Origin: Lachnospiraceae bacterium
Lineage (GTDB): Bacteria; Bacillota; Clostridia; Lachnospirales; Lachnospiraceae
Direction: 5' to 3'
Length of the DNA: 64,000 bases
Assembly: GCA_017467805.1 (NCBI GenBank)
Contig: JAFUKJ010000058.1
Coordinates: forward strand, 1-64,000
The notes beneath the pieces are model-generated. The model did not search any database, was not told the origin of the DNA, and saw nothing but the letters and a program-made list of their open reading frames with translations. Positions 53,312 through 61,784 of the stretch are shown here, piece after piece (positions within the stretch are counted from its first letter, which is position 1; each line of letters opens with the position of its first letter). The translations under genes were made by a program, and so were the position numbers.

Positions 53312-55282
53312 TTATTTCCTAGAGTCGTTGTCCTCATATGCCATAAAATCAGGATGTGCTAAATATGATTCGAATAAGCTCTTAATAAAGTCATGGTCTT
53401 TGACTTCATTGTAAATATTAAGCTCGCACATGTTTCCGACATAAGAAGGCTGCCATGTATCTCCACCTAGCATAATCTGAATCACATAGCGGTTGGTAGG
53501 AACATTTTCCATGATACCTACCACATCACCATTGATATACGCTGTCGCAGTTTCAGTCTTTGCATTATAGGATACTGCGTAATGGTTCCAAAAGCCTTCC
53601 TGTAATGGAGCGCCACTGACATCATACCAGCCGTTGATATCCTTAGAGTCACGGATACGGAAGGAAGAGTGGCCTTCCCATGCAAGCGGCAGGAGACTGC
53701 AAAAGCCTGTTTCAAACTTGACCCATACAGCGGAGGTCCACAGATGGGAGGCTTTTGGCTTGAGCCATACAGAAATTGTGTAGCTATCGTTAAGAATCGT
53801 ATTCTTTGGAAGCAGGACAGTGTTCTGTTCCTGTGGTCCACCTGGGAAATACAAGGAACTGGAATTCCTGAAAATTCCCTGCACATATTTAAATCCGCTG
53901 CCTTGAAACTGTCCTTCCAGTAAACCGTCATCTGTTTTAAGATTACCATTCATGCGGAAATTGTGGCTTTCTATCGGTTTGCTGGTGTATTTGTCGGCGA
54001 AGGAGTGGAAGTCATCTAATGCTAAAGGCTTTGAATAATAGAAACCTTGCGCAATCTGACATCCGCAGCTTGTAATAAAATGTATTTGTTCCTTGGTTTC
54101 TACACCTTCGGTGACAACATCCATTTTCAAGTCCTTACACATGGTAATGACATTTCGAAGTACCTTTTTACCGCGTGTATCGTTGGCAGAATCTCTCAAA
54201 AATTCTTTATCAATTTTAATCGTATCTACCTGCAGGTCTTTTAATAAGCTTAATGCTGAGAAGCCTGAACCAAAGTCATCTATAGATACCATAAAGCCTT
54301 TTTCCTTGAGTTTGTTGATAGTATCAATTAGTTCCATACTGTCCTTGATGAAAATATTCTCTGTAATTTCAAGCTCTAATTCTTCCTGAGGAACACCATA
54401 CTTCTGTGAAATTTTTAATAGTGTATCAGGAAATTTCTCATTGTATAAGTGAAGTCTGGACATATTAATAGAAATCGGAATATGTTCATACTTGAGTCCC
54501 TTCCAAGAGGCTTTCATCTTGCATACCTCTTCAAAAATATATAGGTCCAGATTTGAGATAAATCCATTCTTTTCAAACAGCGGAATATATGTAATTGGTG
54601 AGCGGACACCGTCCTTTGGATGAACCCATCTTGATAATGCTTCCGCACCTGAAAGGGCAGAAGTAACCATATTAATCTTTGGCTGCAGATAGACTACAAA
54701 TTCGCCATTGGCAAGAGCATCTTCCATTTCAGCCTCGATATTAAAGGTGTTTTCGAATGCAGTATCAGACGATTCATATACTACACAACGGCTTCTGCCA
54801 TCATATTTTGCCTGATACATGGCAGTATCGCACTTGGAAAGAATATCATCCAGTGACTGGGAAGATGGCTGTGACAGAATCACACCTACGCTTAAGGAAA
54901 TCATAGACAGAATATCATTACGAAAATCCATGTCACGAAAGCCGTCAACCAAAAGCTGGGCAGTACGGGATACTTCCTCCTTGGAAAGGTTTCCATCTAA
55001 TATGGCAACAAACTCATCTCCTCCAATTCTGGAGATAAAGCCTGTTAAATGTTGTTGAATATAAGTACTGATAGCGATTAATAAATGATCGCCCATACTA
55101 TGTCCATAGGTATCGTTCACTCTTTTAAAATGGTCAACATCAATAAACATGGCATGTACCATATCGGCATGATTATCTAAGGCGGCATAGTAACGATATA
55201 AACTTTGTCTGTTTGGTAAGCCTGTCAGATAATCCTTTTCAAAAGAGGGATTATTACCATTTAAAGAATTGAATGTGTTCAT
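53312..55282 (-). CDS. GGDEF-EAL c-di-GMP protein with C-terminal LamG-like domain
   Basis: A 656-residue protein with no signal peptide or membrane helix, so probably cytosolic. The GGDEF domain (about 16-170) keeps GGDEF (87-91) but lacks an obvious RxxD inhibitory site. The EAL domain (about 185-430) keeps GAEALSRW (EAL 214-216), ELEITEN, IDDFGSGFSAL, IKIDKEFL, VVTEGVET and QGFYYSKPL, so phosphodiesterase residues appear intact. Residues about 460-645 are a concanavalin/LamG-like beta sandwich: YTISVWLKPKASHLW, FWNHYAVSYNAKTETATAYINGDVVG, and GNMCELNIYNEV. A LamG domain after EAL without export signals is unusual. It is monocistronic on the minus strand. It could link c-di-GMP turnover to a carbohydrate or protein ligand inside the cell. 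Confidence 0.9.
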   Translation of the reverse strand: MNTFNSLNGNNPSFEKDYLTGLPNRQSLYRYYAALDNHADMVHAMFIDVDHFKRVNDTYGHSMGDHLLIAISTYIQQHLTGFISRIGGDEFVAILDGNLSKEEVSRTAQLLVDGFRDMDFRNDILSMISLSVGVILSQPSSQSLDDILSKCDTAMYQAKYDGRSRCVVYESSDTAFENTFNIEAEMEDALANGEFVVYLQPKINMVTSALSGAEALSRWVHPKDGVRSPITYIPLFEKNGFISNLDLYIFEEVCKMKASWKGLKYEHIPISINMSRLHLYNEKFPDTLLKISQKYGVPQEELELEITENIFIKDSMELIDTINKLKEKGFMVSIDDFGSGFSALSLLKDLQVDTIKIDKEFLRDSANDTRGKKVLRNVITMCKDLKMDVVTEGVETKEQIHFITSCGCQIAQGFYYSKPLALDDFHSFADKYTSKPIESHNFRMNGNLKTDDGLLEGQFQGSGFKYVQGIFRNSSSLYFPGGPQEQNTVLLPKNTILNDSYTISVWLKPKASHLWTSAVWVKFETGFCSLLPLAWEGHSSFRIRDSKDINGWYDVSGAPLQEGFWNHYAVSYNAKTETATAYINGDVVGIMENVPTNRYVIQIMLGGDTWQPSYVGNMCELNIYNEVKDHDFIKSLFESYLAHPDFMAYEDNDSRK

Positions 55283-55505
55283 AAGAAAACTCCATTTCTA
55301 TAATTAGTAATGATAGAAAACAACGAAAATATTGTTATTTCGACATTCTTGTCAATATTATACAATATTTAAAAAATAAAGAAAAGACGTGAAAACAGAT
55401 AGTTGCGTATAAGAACACGAAAATTGCAGAATTTAACAGAGAATAAATAGAATAGAGTCGAGGAAATATGTATACATTATAGTAAGTATAGTACGGAGAA
55501 TTGAC
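55283..55505. promoter_or_regulatory. Divergent intergenic region with candidate promoter elements
   Basis: Between the c-di-GMP gene (minus) and the subtilase-like gene (plus). On the minus strand a consensus TTGACA (55355-55350) is followed after about 18 bases by TATTTT, and a small dyad GACA-AGAA-TGTC overlaps it. A TATAAT lies just upstream on the same strand. On the plus strand no convincing -35/-10 pair was found, although TATACATTATAG near 55470-55481 could serve as a -10. Confidence 0.35.
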
Positions 55506-57230
55506 GTGGATTGTAGAGAACGCATTTTATCAAATGACTATGCAGATATTTTAGTGGATTTTTCGGTTCCACAGGAGTTGAATTATGAGGTACCTGAAGA
55601 TTTTTGTTTTCATCGTATTATAGGGAATCTGGGTATTGCCTATGTGAATCGCAATAGCGTGCCAGAGATTAACGTTTCAACGATGAATTATGCTTTTGTA
55701 CCTAAGGTTTATGGTTTGATGGAGGAAGCACCAGGTGCAATCGGGCAGCAAAATCAACGCTTTGATTCCGTAAGCCTTTTGTCGGCAGGAATTCTACAGA
55801 TGCAGGGACAACCTTTGTATCTGACAGGACGTGATGTGACGATAGCAGTGATTGGTACAGGAATACGCTACACAGATGCGGTGTTTCGGGATGCTTTCGG
55901 AAGAAGCAGAATAAAAGCTATTTGGGACCAGACGATACAGACGGGAGCTTTACCTGAGGGCTTTTCTTATGGAAGTGAATATAGCTTTGAACAGATTCAG
56001 ACGGCCTTGGAAAGTGAGAATCCACTAAGTATTGTACCAAGTACAGATACTCTTGGACATGGAACAGCAATGGCAGCAGTGGCAGCAGGAAGTCGGTTAA
56101 ATGGAGGGACACAGTACACAGGTGCAGCTCCTGAGGCAAATATAGTGGTGGTTAAGCTTAAGGAAATGAAGCAATATCTAAAGGACTATTATCTGATTCC
56201 AGAGGGCGCTATTGGTTATCAGGAAACAGATATTTTACAGGCAATTCAATATGTACAGAAGTTTGCTTTAGACCTATACCGTCCTTTGGTGATTTTAATG
56301 GGATTTGGAACGAATCTGGGAGACCATACAGGAACCTCTGTCCTAGGAAGATATATGGACTTGATTTCCATGCAGAAGAGTCGCGTATTTGCTGTAAGCA
56401 GTGGGAATGAAGGGAATGCAGGTCATCATTTTCAGGGAGAGTTATCGCAAAAGGATACCTATCGTGATGTGGAAATTCGTGTAGGAGATGCAGAAAAAGG
56501 ATTTTTAATGGATTTGTGGGGCAGTGTGCCGAATCTTTTTGCAGTCGAGATTCGAAGTCCTGGCGGAGAGGTGATTCCAAGGATTAATCCAAGAAAAACA
56601 GGTCCACAAAGCTATTCCTTTATTTTTGAAAAAACAAGAATCACTGTGGATACTTTACTGTCAGAACAGGCATCAGGTGCAGAACTGATACGAATGCGAT
56701 TTGAGGCGCCAACGGCAGGAATTTGGACGATCAGAGTCTATGCGGAAGAGGAAATGATAAATGGACGATTCGATATGTGGTTACCGATTACACCATTTAT
56801 GTCGGATGATACTTATTTTCTGGAGCCTGAGCCTGATACGACCATTACCGAACCTGGAAATGTGAAAAGTGCCATTACGGCAACTGCTTATAATGATGAA
56901 AACAGAAGTATTTATCTGAATGCAGGAAGAGGCTTTACCAGAGAAGGTGCAGTAAAGCCTGATATTGCCGCTCCAGGAGTGAATGTCTCCACGCCCACAG
57001 GAAAAAGCACAGGAGGCTATATGGCAGCAGCATTGACAGCAGGCGGTGTGGCACAGATATTACAGTGGGCAGTTGTAGAACAAAAAGATGTGCTGGCGGA
57101 TGCAAATAAGGTACGCAATTATCTGGTACGAGGAGCAAAACGCGAGGAGGAAATCCAATATCCGAATACCACTTTTGGATATGGTTTGATAGATATACAG
57201 GGTACATATGATTTTCTGGCAGGACTTTAA
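55506..57230 (+). CDS. Subtilase-fold (S8, Csp-like) protein lacking catalytic Asp and Ser: probable pseudoprotease
   Basis: A 574-residue protein with the layout of clostridial Csp-type subtilases: an N-terminal prodomain-like region (1-90), the subtilase core with an inserted jelly-roll (about 305-445), and no signal peptide. The strand that should end in Asp reads IAVIGTGIRYTD (Gly117 in the Asp place). The His motif DTLGHGTAMAAVAAG is intact (His185), as is the oxyanion Asn (GFGTNLGD, Asn270). The Ser motif reads TGGYMAAALTAGG, with Tyr505 where GTSxAAA has Ser. Two of three triad residues are therefore replaced. In C. difficile, CspC and CspA are similar pseudoproteases that control spore germination. 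A sensor or scaffold role is inferred. It starts with GTG after GGAG (55495-55498). Confidence 0.88.
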   Translation: MDCRERILSNDYADILVDFSVPQELNYEVPEDFCFHRIIGNLGIAYVNRNSVPEINVSTMNYAFVPKVYGLMEEAPGAIGQQNQRFDSVSLLSAGILQMQGQPLYLTGRDVTIAVIGTGIRYTDAVFRDAFGRSRIKAIWDQTIQTGALPEGFSYGSEYSFEQIQTALESENPLSIVPSTDTLGHGTAMAAVAAGSRLNGGTQYTGAAPEANIVVVKLKEMKQYLKDYYLIPEGAIGYQETDILQAIQYVQKFALDLYRPLVILMGFGTNLGDHTGTSVLGRYMDLISMQKSRVFAVSSGNEGNAGHHFQGELSQKDTYRDVEIRVGDAEKGFLMDLWGSVPNLFAVEIRSPGGEVIPRINPRKTGPQSYSFIFEKTRITVDTLLSEQASGAELIRMRFEAPTAGIWTIRVYAEEEMINGRFDMWLPITPFMSDDTYFLEPEPDTTITEPGNVKSAITATAYNDENRSIYLNAGRGFTREGAVKPDIAAPGVNVSTPTGKSTGGYMAAALTAGGVAQILQWAVVEQKDVLADANKVRNYLVRGAKREEEIQYPNTTFGYGLIDIQGTYDFLAGL

Positions 57231-57347
57231 AGAACGAAAAAGAAGAGTATAAAAGAATAAATTGCGGGAATAATAACCATGACAGCAATAGAAATGATTA
57301 TAGCTGCGAGTATATGCAGATATCAGAAAGGTGAGGTTATAGTTATT

Positions 57348-58334
57348 ATGAAGAAAAAACTTGTATTGTTAGCGTTAGGTATCAGCTGCAGTATCTTAGT
57401 AGTGGGTTGTGGCAGAAATAAGACAGAGGACCCATTAACAGGAGAGGAAATGACAAATGAGCAGATTACGGAAGAGCCTGTTGCAATGGATGATAATGTG
57501 ATAGACAGAGACTTTGATACAGTACTTGGTACCGCTACAAGTCCAACTGAAATTATTGATTACATTAATACAAATATTGTAGGAGCAGCAGAGACTGATG
57601 TTCGTAGATTCTTCGAGGGACTTTTCAACTTTGGAGATAATATAAGAGATATTGATTTTGCGGCACTTGAGGAAAGCAGACAGCATATGCCTGAGGATAT
57701 GATTGCATTTATGGATTTGATGCGTCTTGAGCGCGATACACCATCTTTGGTAATGTCAAATGAGAATGACAGAATGGAGATTGGGCTTACTCTATCTGAG
57801 ATGTTAGAGAGAGCATTACTCTTTGAGGAGCATATTAAGAAATATCCAGACAATGCTTCGACACAGGCTGCAGAGCGTTTATATGAAGAAATCATGACAG
57901 CTGCAATTTCAGGCGGATATGATAGAGTAAACAACATTCCACATTATTATCAGGGAGAGACTGAGGATGTAGTGGATGAGAAATCTATTCAGTATTATGA
58001 GCAGTTTGCCGAGGCAAACCCTGATACAGTAACAGGTCAGATTGTAAAAGATTATGTGCAGGTATTAAAGGATAATAAGTTTAAGCTGAATGAAACAGTG
58101 GAAGAGTTTTATCGCAATATTGCTACTAGATTGCAGGAGGTAACAAATCATTCCGCTACAGGTAATACTACAATAAATGGTAATAATACCACCGATGGTG
58201 CTAATACCACTGGTAGTGGTGTGACAAATGGAACAACAAATGGAACGAATGGAAATAATGTTACAACCAATAATGGTAATGCTGTAACAGATGGAAATGT
58301 CGGAAATACTACAGAGGGTGTTGTAGTAGAATAG
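57348..58334 (+). CDS. Lipoprotein with Asn/Thr/Gly-rich tail
   Basis: A protein of about 328 residues with a lipoprotein signal (VLLALGISCSILVVGC; lipidated Cys near residue 21). A helical central domain (about 50-265) starts TSPTEIIDYINTNIVGAAETDVRRFFEGL and includes a Glu/Arg-rich segment. The last ~60 residues are low-complexity Asn/Thr/Gly (NTTINGNN, TNGTTNGTNG). I do not recognise the central domain. The open frame starts at 57279, but ATG 57348 begins a proper signal peptide. It follows the subtilase-like gene after a 117-bp gap without a clear promoter and ends at a strong terminator, so the two could be cotranscribed. Confidence 0.7.
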   Translation: MKKKLVLLALGISCSILVVGCGRNKTEDPLTGEEMTNEQITEEPVAMDDNVIDRDFDTVLGTATSPTEIIDYINTNIVGAAETDVRRFFEGLFNFGDNIRDIDFAALEESRQHMPEDMIAFMDLMRLERDTPSLVMSNENDRMEIGLTLSEMLERALLFEEHIKKYPDNASTQAAERLYEEIMTAAISGGYDRVNNIPHYYQGETEDVVDEKSIQYYEQFAEANPDTVTGQIVKDYVQVLKDNKFKLNETVEEFYRNIATRLQEVTNHSATGNTTINGNNTTDGANTTGSGVTNGTTNGTNGNNVTTNNGNAVTDGNVGNTTEGVVVE

Positions 58335-58350
58335 TTTTTATAAAAAGAAA

Positions 58351-58387
58351 AAGTGCCTTTGCCAAGCTAAGTTGGTAAAGGCACTTT
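58351..58387. terminator. Bidirectional terminator
   Basis: AAGTGCCTTTGCCAA (58351-58365) pairs with TTGGTAAAGGCACTT (58372-58386) with one G-U pair and a six-base loop. A-rich flank upstream and T-rich sequence on the opposite strand make it usable from both sides of these convergent genes. Confidence 0.9.
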
Positions 58388-58401
58388 ACATACAAATCCA
58401 G

Positions 58402-59448
58402 TTAAAGAATAACTTTGAAAAACGGTAATTTTTTCAAAAGGAAACATATGATACTGCATACAATCATACTAAAGCAGGTCCAGATGATAGAGCAGATTAT
58501 AGTTGGCAAGGCTGGTTCCAAAGCATTTTCAAAAGCTTTATAAAGAAAATGCTTTAGAAATGGGTCCAATAAGTATATGCCAAAGGTTAGCTCTCCTATC
58601 CGACAAAGAAAAGAGCATAAAGAAGTATTAATATCAGAAAGCTTTGTCTTGAAGAAGAAGTATTTTATAAAAATAAATGTAGCGATAGCCAGTGCATAAT
58701 CAAACAACGATAAGTATGTTTGTGTATAGCCTGTATGAATACCCTGATGGTAAGTAAAGGCGGCAGAAATTCCTATGGCGATAATGGCAATACAAGCCAG
58801 TACACTTAGCTTCTTTGGAGTAAGCTGAGAAATATCTAACACATTTTCAAGGTAATATCCCATTACGAAGAAGAATAATGCATTCTCAGCTATAATTGGC
58901 AATGGTAAAGCCACATCAAATGCAACGCCATATTGACTCTGCGATATATAGCGAAGCATTGGTATAATGGAACAGAATATCGCATGTAGTGCAAGGAAAT
59001 ACAAGAAATCCTTTTGGGAAAAATTCTTAACCATTTTTTGAAGATAAGGCAATACGAAAAGAATTCCTAAGTAGGTGTATAGGAACCAGTAGCTTTCTTC
59101 TATGCCGTTGGAGAAAAGTTTTATAATAAAATCAGTAAGGCTGATATCAGGAAACTCTTCCAGCAGGTAAAGAAATGCACCTGTAGATAAAAGAGCAAGT
59201 GCGATTCTGGAAACACGATGCTTTAGTACATTTTTTATGCTGTCTGCCTTAGGGAGAAGTAAAGCGCCTGAAATCATCCAAAATAAAGGAACATTGATTC
59301 TGGTTATAATGGAAGGAACAACATATATTCCGAAGCGGACACCTGTATTATGCATATATTCGGTATAGCCGAGCATATGGTTAAAGATTACAAGAAGGAT
59401 AGCAAGTATTCTTAAAAGGTCTAAATGTACTTTTCTGTTATGGGTCAT
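58402..59448 (-). CDS. Acyltransferase family 3 membrane protein (OatA/NodX-type)
   Basis: A protein of about 348 residues with ten or so hydrophobic helices. The opening RKVHLDLLRILAILLVIFNHML has the conserved Arg-x10-His pattern of acyltransferase family 3 (R in DLLR, H in FNHML). VPLFWMISGALLL matches the next conserved helix, and WFLYTYLGILFVLPYLQKM the later one. Such proteins O-acetylate exopolysaccharide or peptidoglycan. No C-terminal SGNH domain is fused. The open frame extends to 59499, but the ATG at 59448 has GAGGAAAG just upstream. It lies downstream of htrA behind a terminator. Confidence 0.87.
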   Translation of the reverse strand: MTHNRKVHLDLLRILAILLVIFNHMLGYTEYMHNTGVRFGIYVVPSIITRINVPLFWMISGALLLPKADSIKNVLKHRVSRIALALLSTGAFLYLLEEFPDISLTDFIIKLFSNGIEESYWFLYTYLGILFVLPYLQKMVKNFSQKDFLYFLALHAIFCSIIPMLRYISQSQYGVAFDVALPLPIIAENALFFFVMGYYLENVLDISQLTPKKLSVLACIAIIAIGISAAFTYHQGIHTGYTQTYLSLFDYALAIATFIFIKYFFFKTKLSDINTSLCSFLCRIGELTFGIYLLDPFLKHFLYKAFENALEPALPTIICSIIWTCFSMIVCSIICFLLKKLPFFKVIL

Positions 59449-59491
59449 ATTCTTTCCTCGTCGATTATATTTTAAAAAGATAAAACAAATG

Positions 59492-59524
59492 TAACCCAAG
59501 GATATCTGATATATCCTTGGGTTA
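59492..59524 (-). terminator. Terminator after htrA
   Basis: A perfect 14-bp stem, TAACCCAAGGATAT (59492-59505) and ATATCCTTGGGTTA (59511-59524), with a five-base loop. On the minus strand it follows the htrA stop by eight bases and leads into a T-rich stretch, giving at least partial termination before the acyltransferase gene. Confidence 0.8.
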
Positions 59525-59531
59525 ATGAATT

Positions 59532-61055
59532 CTAATATTCAAATGGCCAGAAGCTGTAAGGCCAGCTATAGCCGCCATTGCCACCATAGTTCTCGTATGG
59601 ATTCTGCTGACTAGGTGTTTCCTGAGTGCTATTGGAAGATGATGAAGAAGCGTCTCCAAAGATATCCTTTGTACCAAGTGTCAAAGTAAAGGTCTTCTCT
59701 GTATAGCCTTGTGAATCCTGCACCATGGCAGTGACTTCGACAGTTTCACCTGCACGATAGTAAGTGAGCAAATTCTTTAATTCGCTCATTGTCTTAACAG
59801 TCTGTCCGTCAAACTTGGTAATAATGTCGTTCTTCTTAAGCCCTGCAGCTTCTGCAGGTGAGCCGTCATATACTTGACTGATGAAAATACCTATAGGCAT
59901 ATTGTATGCAGATGCTATATCAGCGGTTACGTCTGGTCCTGAGATACCAAGGTAACCTTGGTCTTCCTCTGCAACAACATCTCTTGTTTCTTTTAACATA
60001 AGCTCTTCGATAATAGACTGAACATCTGAAATTGGAATCGCATAGCCCATACCTTCTACAGAGCTTGAAGCTACCTTAACGGAATTAATACCGATAAGTT
60101 CACCGTTCATATTCAATAAAGCACCACCAGAGTTACCAGGATTAATAGCCGCATCTGTCTGAATTAATTTGTTTGTTATTGTGCTTCCGTCATCTGCTGA
60201 AACAGATACCTCTCGATTCAAAGCACTGATAATACCTGTTGTAACGGACTGACCGTATCCAAGAGCATTACCGATTGCAACGACCTCCTGACCTAACTGT
60301 AAGGTAGAGGAATCACCGATTGTGGCAATCTTAATCTGAGAACGCATCTCATCTGTAATATCTTCCTGAGAAACAGAGATGACTGCTAAGTCCTTCTCTG
60401 AATCATAGCCCTTGAGCTTAGCACTTACCAAGGATGGCTCATCACTATCCTCATCGTAGCTGAAAACAACGCTTAATTCATTACTAGAGGATACTACGTG
60501 ATAATTGGTAACAATTAATAATTCCTTATCATTGCTTCCGATAATAATACCTGAACCACTGCTTTCGCTGTCCTGCTGATAGGTACCAAACATAGTCTGT
60601 ACCTCAGTAACTCCCTTATTAGTAATAGAAACTACACTTGGCAGACAGCTGTTTGCAATCGCTGTTACATCGGTAGTGGCAGCCTGTGTATTAGATGAAG
60701 TCACTAATGAGCTTGTAGTAGTAGAAACTGCATTAGTGTTGCTCTGCAGCTGTGCATTCTCAGCAGCCTGCTGTTGAGCTTCCTCTAAAGCAATTCTTGA
60801 TTGCTGTAAGGACTGGTTTGCCATGTAGGTAGGAATGCTGAATGCAACACCTGTTGATGCGCCGAACAAAACACCAAGACAAATTGCAGCAACAGCCTTC
60901 TTGGCAAAGCCGCCTGATTTCTTAGGCTTCTTCTGATTAGGTGTATTACCTGAGTTATACTGGTAGTTATTGCTTCCAGCTGAATAATAATACTCCTGAG
61001 GTTTGTTTTGGTTTGTATTGTTTTGATTCTGATTGTCATATTGATTCTCGTACAT
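59532..61055 (-). CDS. htrA: Membrane-anchored HtrA-type serine protease
   Basis: A 507-residue protease. The cytosolic head (1-50) is rich in Asn, Gln and Tyr. One membrane helix follows (about 52-75), then a coiled, Gln-rich stretch (about 78-105). The trypsin-like domain (about 130-340) has the triad His in IVTNYHVVSS, Asp in SEKDLAVISV and Ser in INPGNSGGALLN. A PDZ domain (about 365-455) has GIFISQVYDGSPAEAAGLKKNDIITKFDGQ. A low-complexity Ser/Asn/Gly/Tyr tail ends the protein. It degrades misfolded proteins at the outer face of the membrane. AGGAG lies eight bases before the ATG. Confidence 0.95.
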   Translation of the reverse strand: MYENQYDNQNQNNTNQNKPQEYYYSAGSNNYQYNSGNTPNQKKPKKSGGFAKKAVAAICLGVLFGASTGVAFSIPTYMANQSLQQSRIALEEAQQQAAENAQLQSNTNAVSTTTSSLVTSSNTQAATTDVTAIANSCLPSVVSITNKGVTEVQTMFGTYQQDSESSGSGIIIGSNDKELLIVTNYHVVSSSNELSVVFSYDEDSDEPSLVSAKLKGYDSEKDLAVISVSQEDITDEMRSQIKIATIGDSSTLQLGQEVVAIGNALGYGQSVTTGIISALNREVSVSADDGSTITNKLIQTDAAINPGNSGGALLNMNGELIGINSVKVASSSVEGMGYAIPISDVQSIIEELMLKETRDVVAEEDQGYLGISGPDVTADIASAYNMPIGIFISQVYDGSPAEAAGLKKNDIITKFDGQTVKTMSELKNLLTYYRAGETVEVTAMVQDSQGYTEKTFTLTLGTKDIFGDASSSSSNSTQETPSQQNPYENYGGNGGYSWPYSFWPFEY

Positions 61056-61112
61056 AAGATAACTCCTTTCGTCTGAACATTTATATAAAATGAATGTATT
61101 TGCGTTGTTGTG

Positions 61113-61142
61113 ATTTTAGTATATTGATAATTTGTGTTTCAA
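61113..61142 (-). promoter_or_regulatory. Possible htrA promoter
   Basis: On the minus strand TTGAAA (61142-61137) is followed after 18 bases by TAAAAT (61118-61113), about 60 bases before the htrA start. The rest of the 269-bp gap to the flavodoxin gene holds that gene's promoter and nothing else obvious. Confidence 0.42.
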
Positions 61143-61245
61143 ATGTTATCTAAATGTGTTTAATTTGTGAACTCTTCAGAGCCATGCAGATTTTCGATAA
61201 ACAAGAATAGTATAGCAAACAAATGGAAAAAATAAAATCCTATAC

Positions 61246-61274
61246 TTGACTTTATACATAACTTAGATTATTCT
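61246..61274 (+). promoter_or_regulatory. Predicted promoter of the flavodoxin operon
   Basis: TTGACT (61246-61251), 17 bases, TATTCT (61269-61274). The -10 lies inside the first of two operator-like dyads, as expected for a repressed promoter. Confidence 0.55.
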
Positions 61275-61296
61275 AATTATGGTTAGATATAACTAA
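61263..61296. promoter_or_regulatory. Paired operator-like dyads at the flavodoxin promoter
   Basis: TTAGATTATTCTAA (61263-61276) and TTAGATATAACTAA (61283-61296) are related 14-bp inverted repeats whose centres are exactly 20 bp apart, so they face the same side of the helix. They cover the -10 and the expected start site. A repressor dimer pair, possibly an iron-responsive or MarR-like regulator, is the likely ligand; the sequence does not match the classical Fur box. Confidence 0.5.
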
Positions 61297-61324
61297 CTAA
61301 AACAAATTTAAGGAGGAGAAAAAT

Positions 61325-61756
61325 ATGAAAAAAATTGTAGTGGCATTCTGGACACAGACAGGAAATACAGGAATGATGGCTGGGGCGATTGGCGAAGGTA
61401 TCGTGGCAGCAGGAGGAGAAGCACAGGTAGTACCAGTATCTGATATCAATCCACAGGAACTGGCGGCAGAGGCAGTATTTGCATTAGGCTGTCCTGCAAT
61501 GGGAGCAGAGGTATTAGAGGAAACTGAGATGGAACCTTTTGTAGAAGCGGTTGAGAAGTTTGCAGCGGGTAAGCAGATTGCACTCTTTGGCTCTTATGGC
61601 TGGGGTGATGGCGAGTGGATGCGTGACTGGGAGTCACGTATGAAGGCAGCAGGTGCAACCTTGGTAAATGGCGAGGGCTTAATGGCACATGAAACACCTG
61701 ATGTTGATGTATTAGAGGCATGTAAGGAATTAGGAAAGCAGTTGGCTTCTATTTAA
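61325..61756 (+). CDS. Flavodoxin
   Basis: A 143-residue short-chain flavodoxin. The FMN phosphate loop is WTQTGNTGMMA (residues 9-19), with the isoalloxazine-contacting loops at GCPAMGAEVLEE (about 59) and GSYGWGDGEWMRDWESRMKAAGA (about 88). Flavodoxins carry electrons in place of ferredoxin and are often induced when iron is short. AAGGAGGAG lies just before the ATG. It is the first gene of an operon with a DUF3793 protein and a ZIP transporter, behind a promoter covered by paired dyads. Confidence 0.94.
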   Translation: MKKIVVAFWTQTGNTGMMAGAIGEGIVAAGGEAQVVPVSDINPQELAAEAVFALGCPAMGAEVLEETEMEPFVEAVEKFAAGKQIALFGSYGWGDGEWMRDWESRMKAAGATLVNGEGLMAHETPDVDVLEACKELGKQLASI

Positions 61757-61784
61757 TAGTGAAACATGAGAAAGGAGGGAGCAC

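Noticed and set aside
55506-57230. Calling the S8 protein an active serine protease
   Set aside because: Asp and Ser of the triad are replaced by Gly117 and Tyr505.
57279-57347. Upstream start for the Asn/Thr-rich lipoprotein
   Set aside because: It would bury the lipoprotein signal peptide 23 residues inside the protein.
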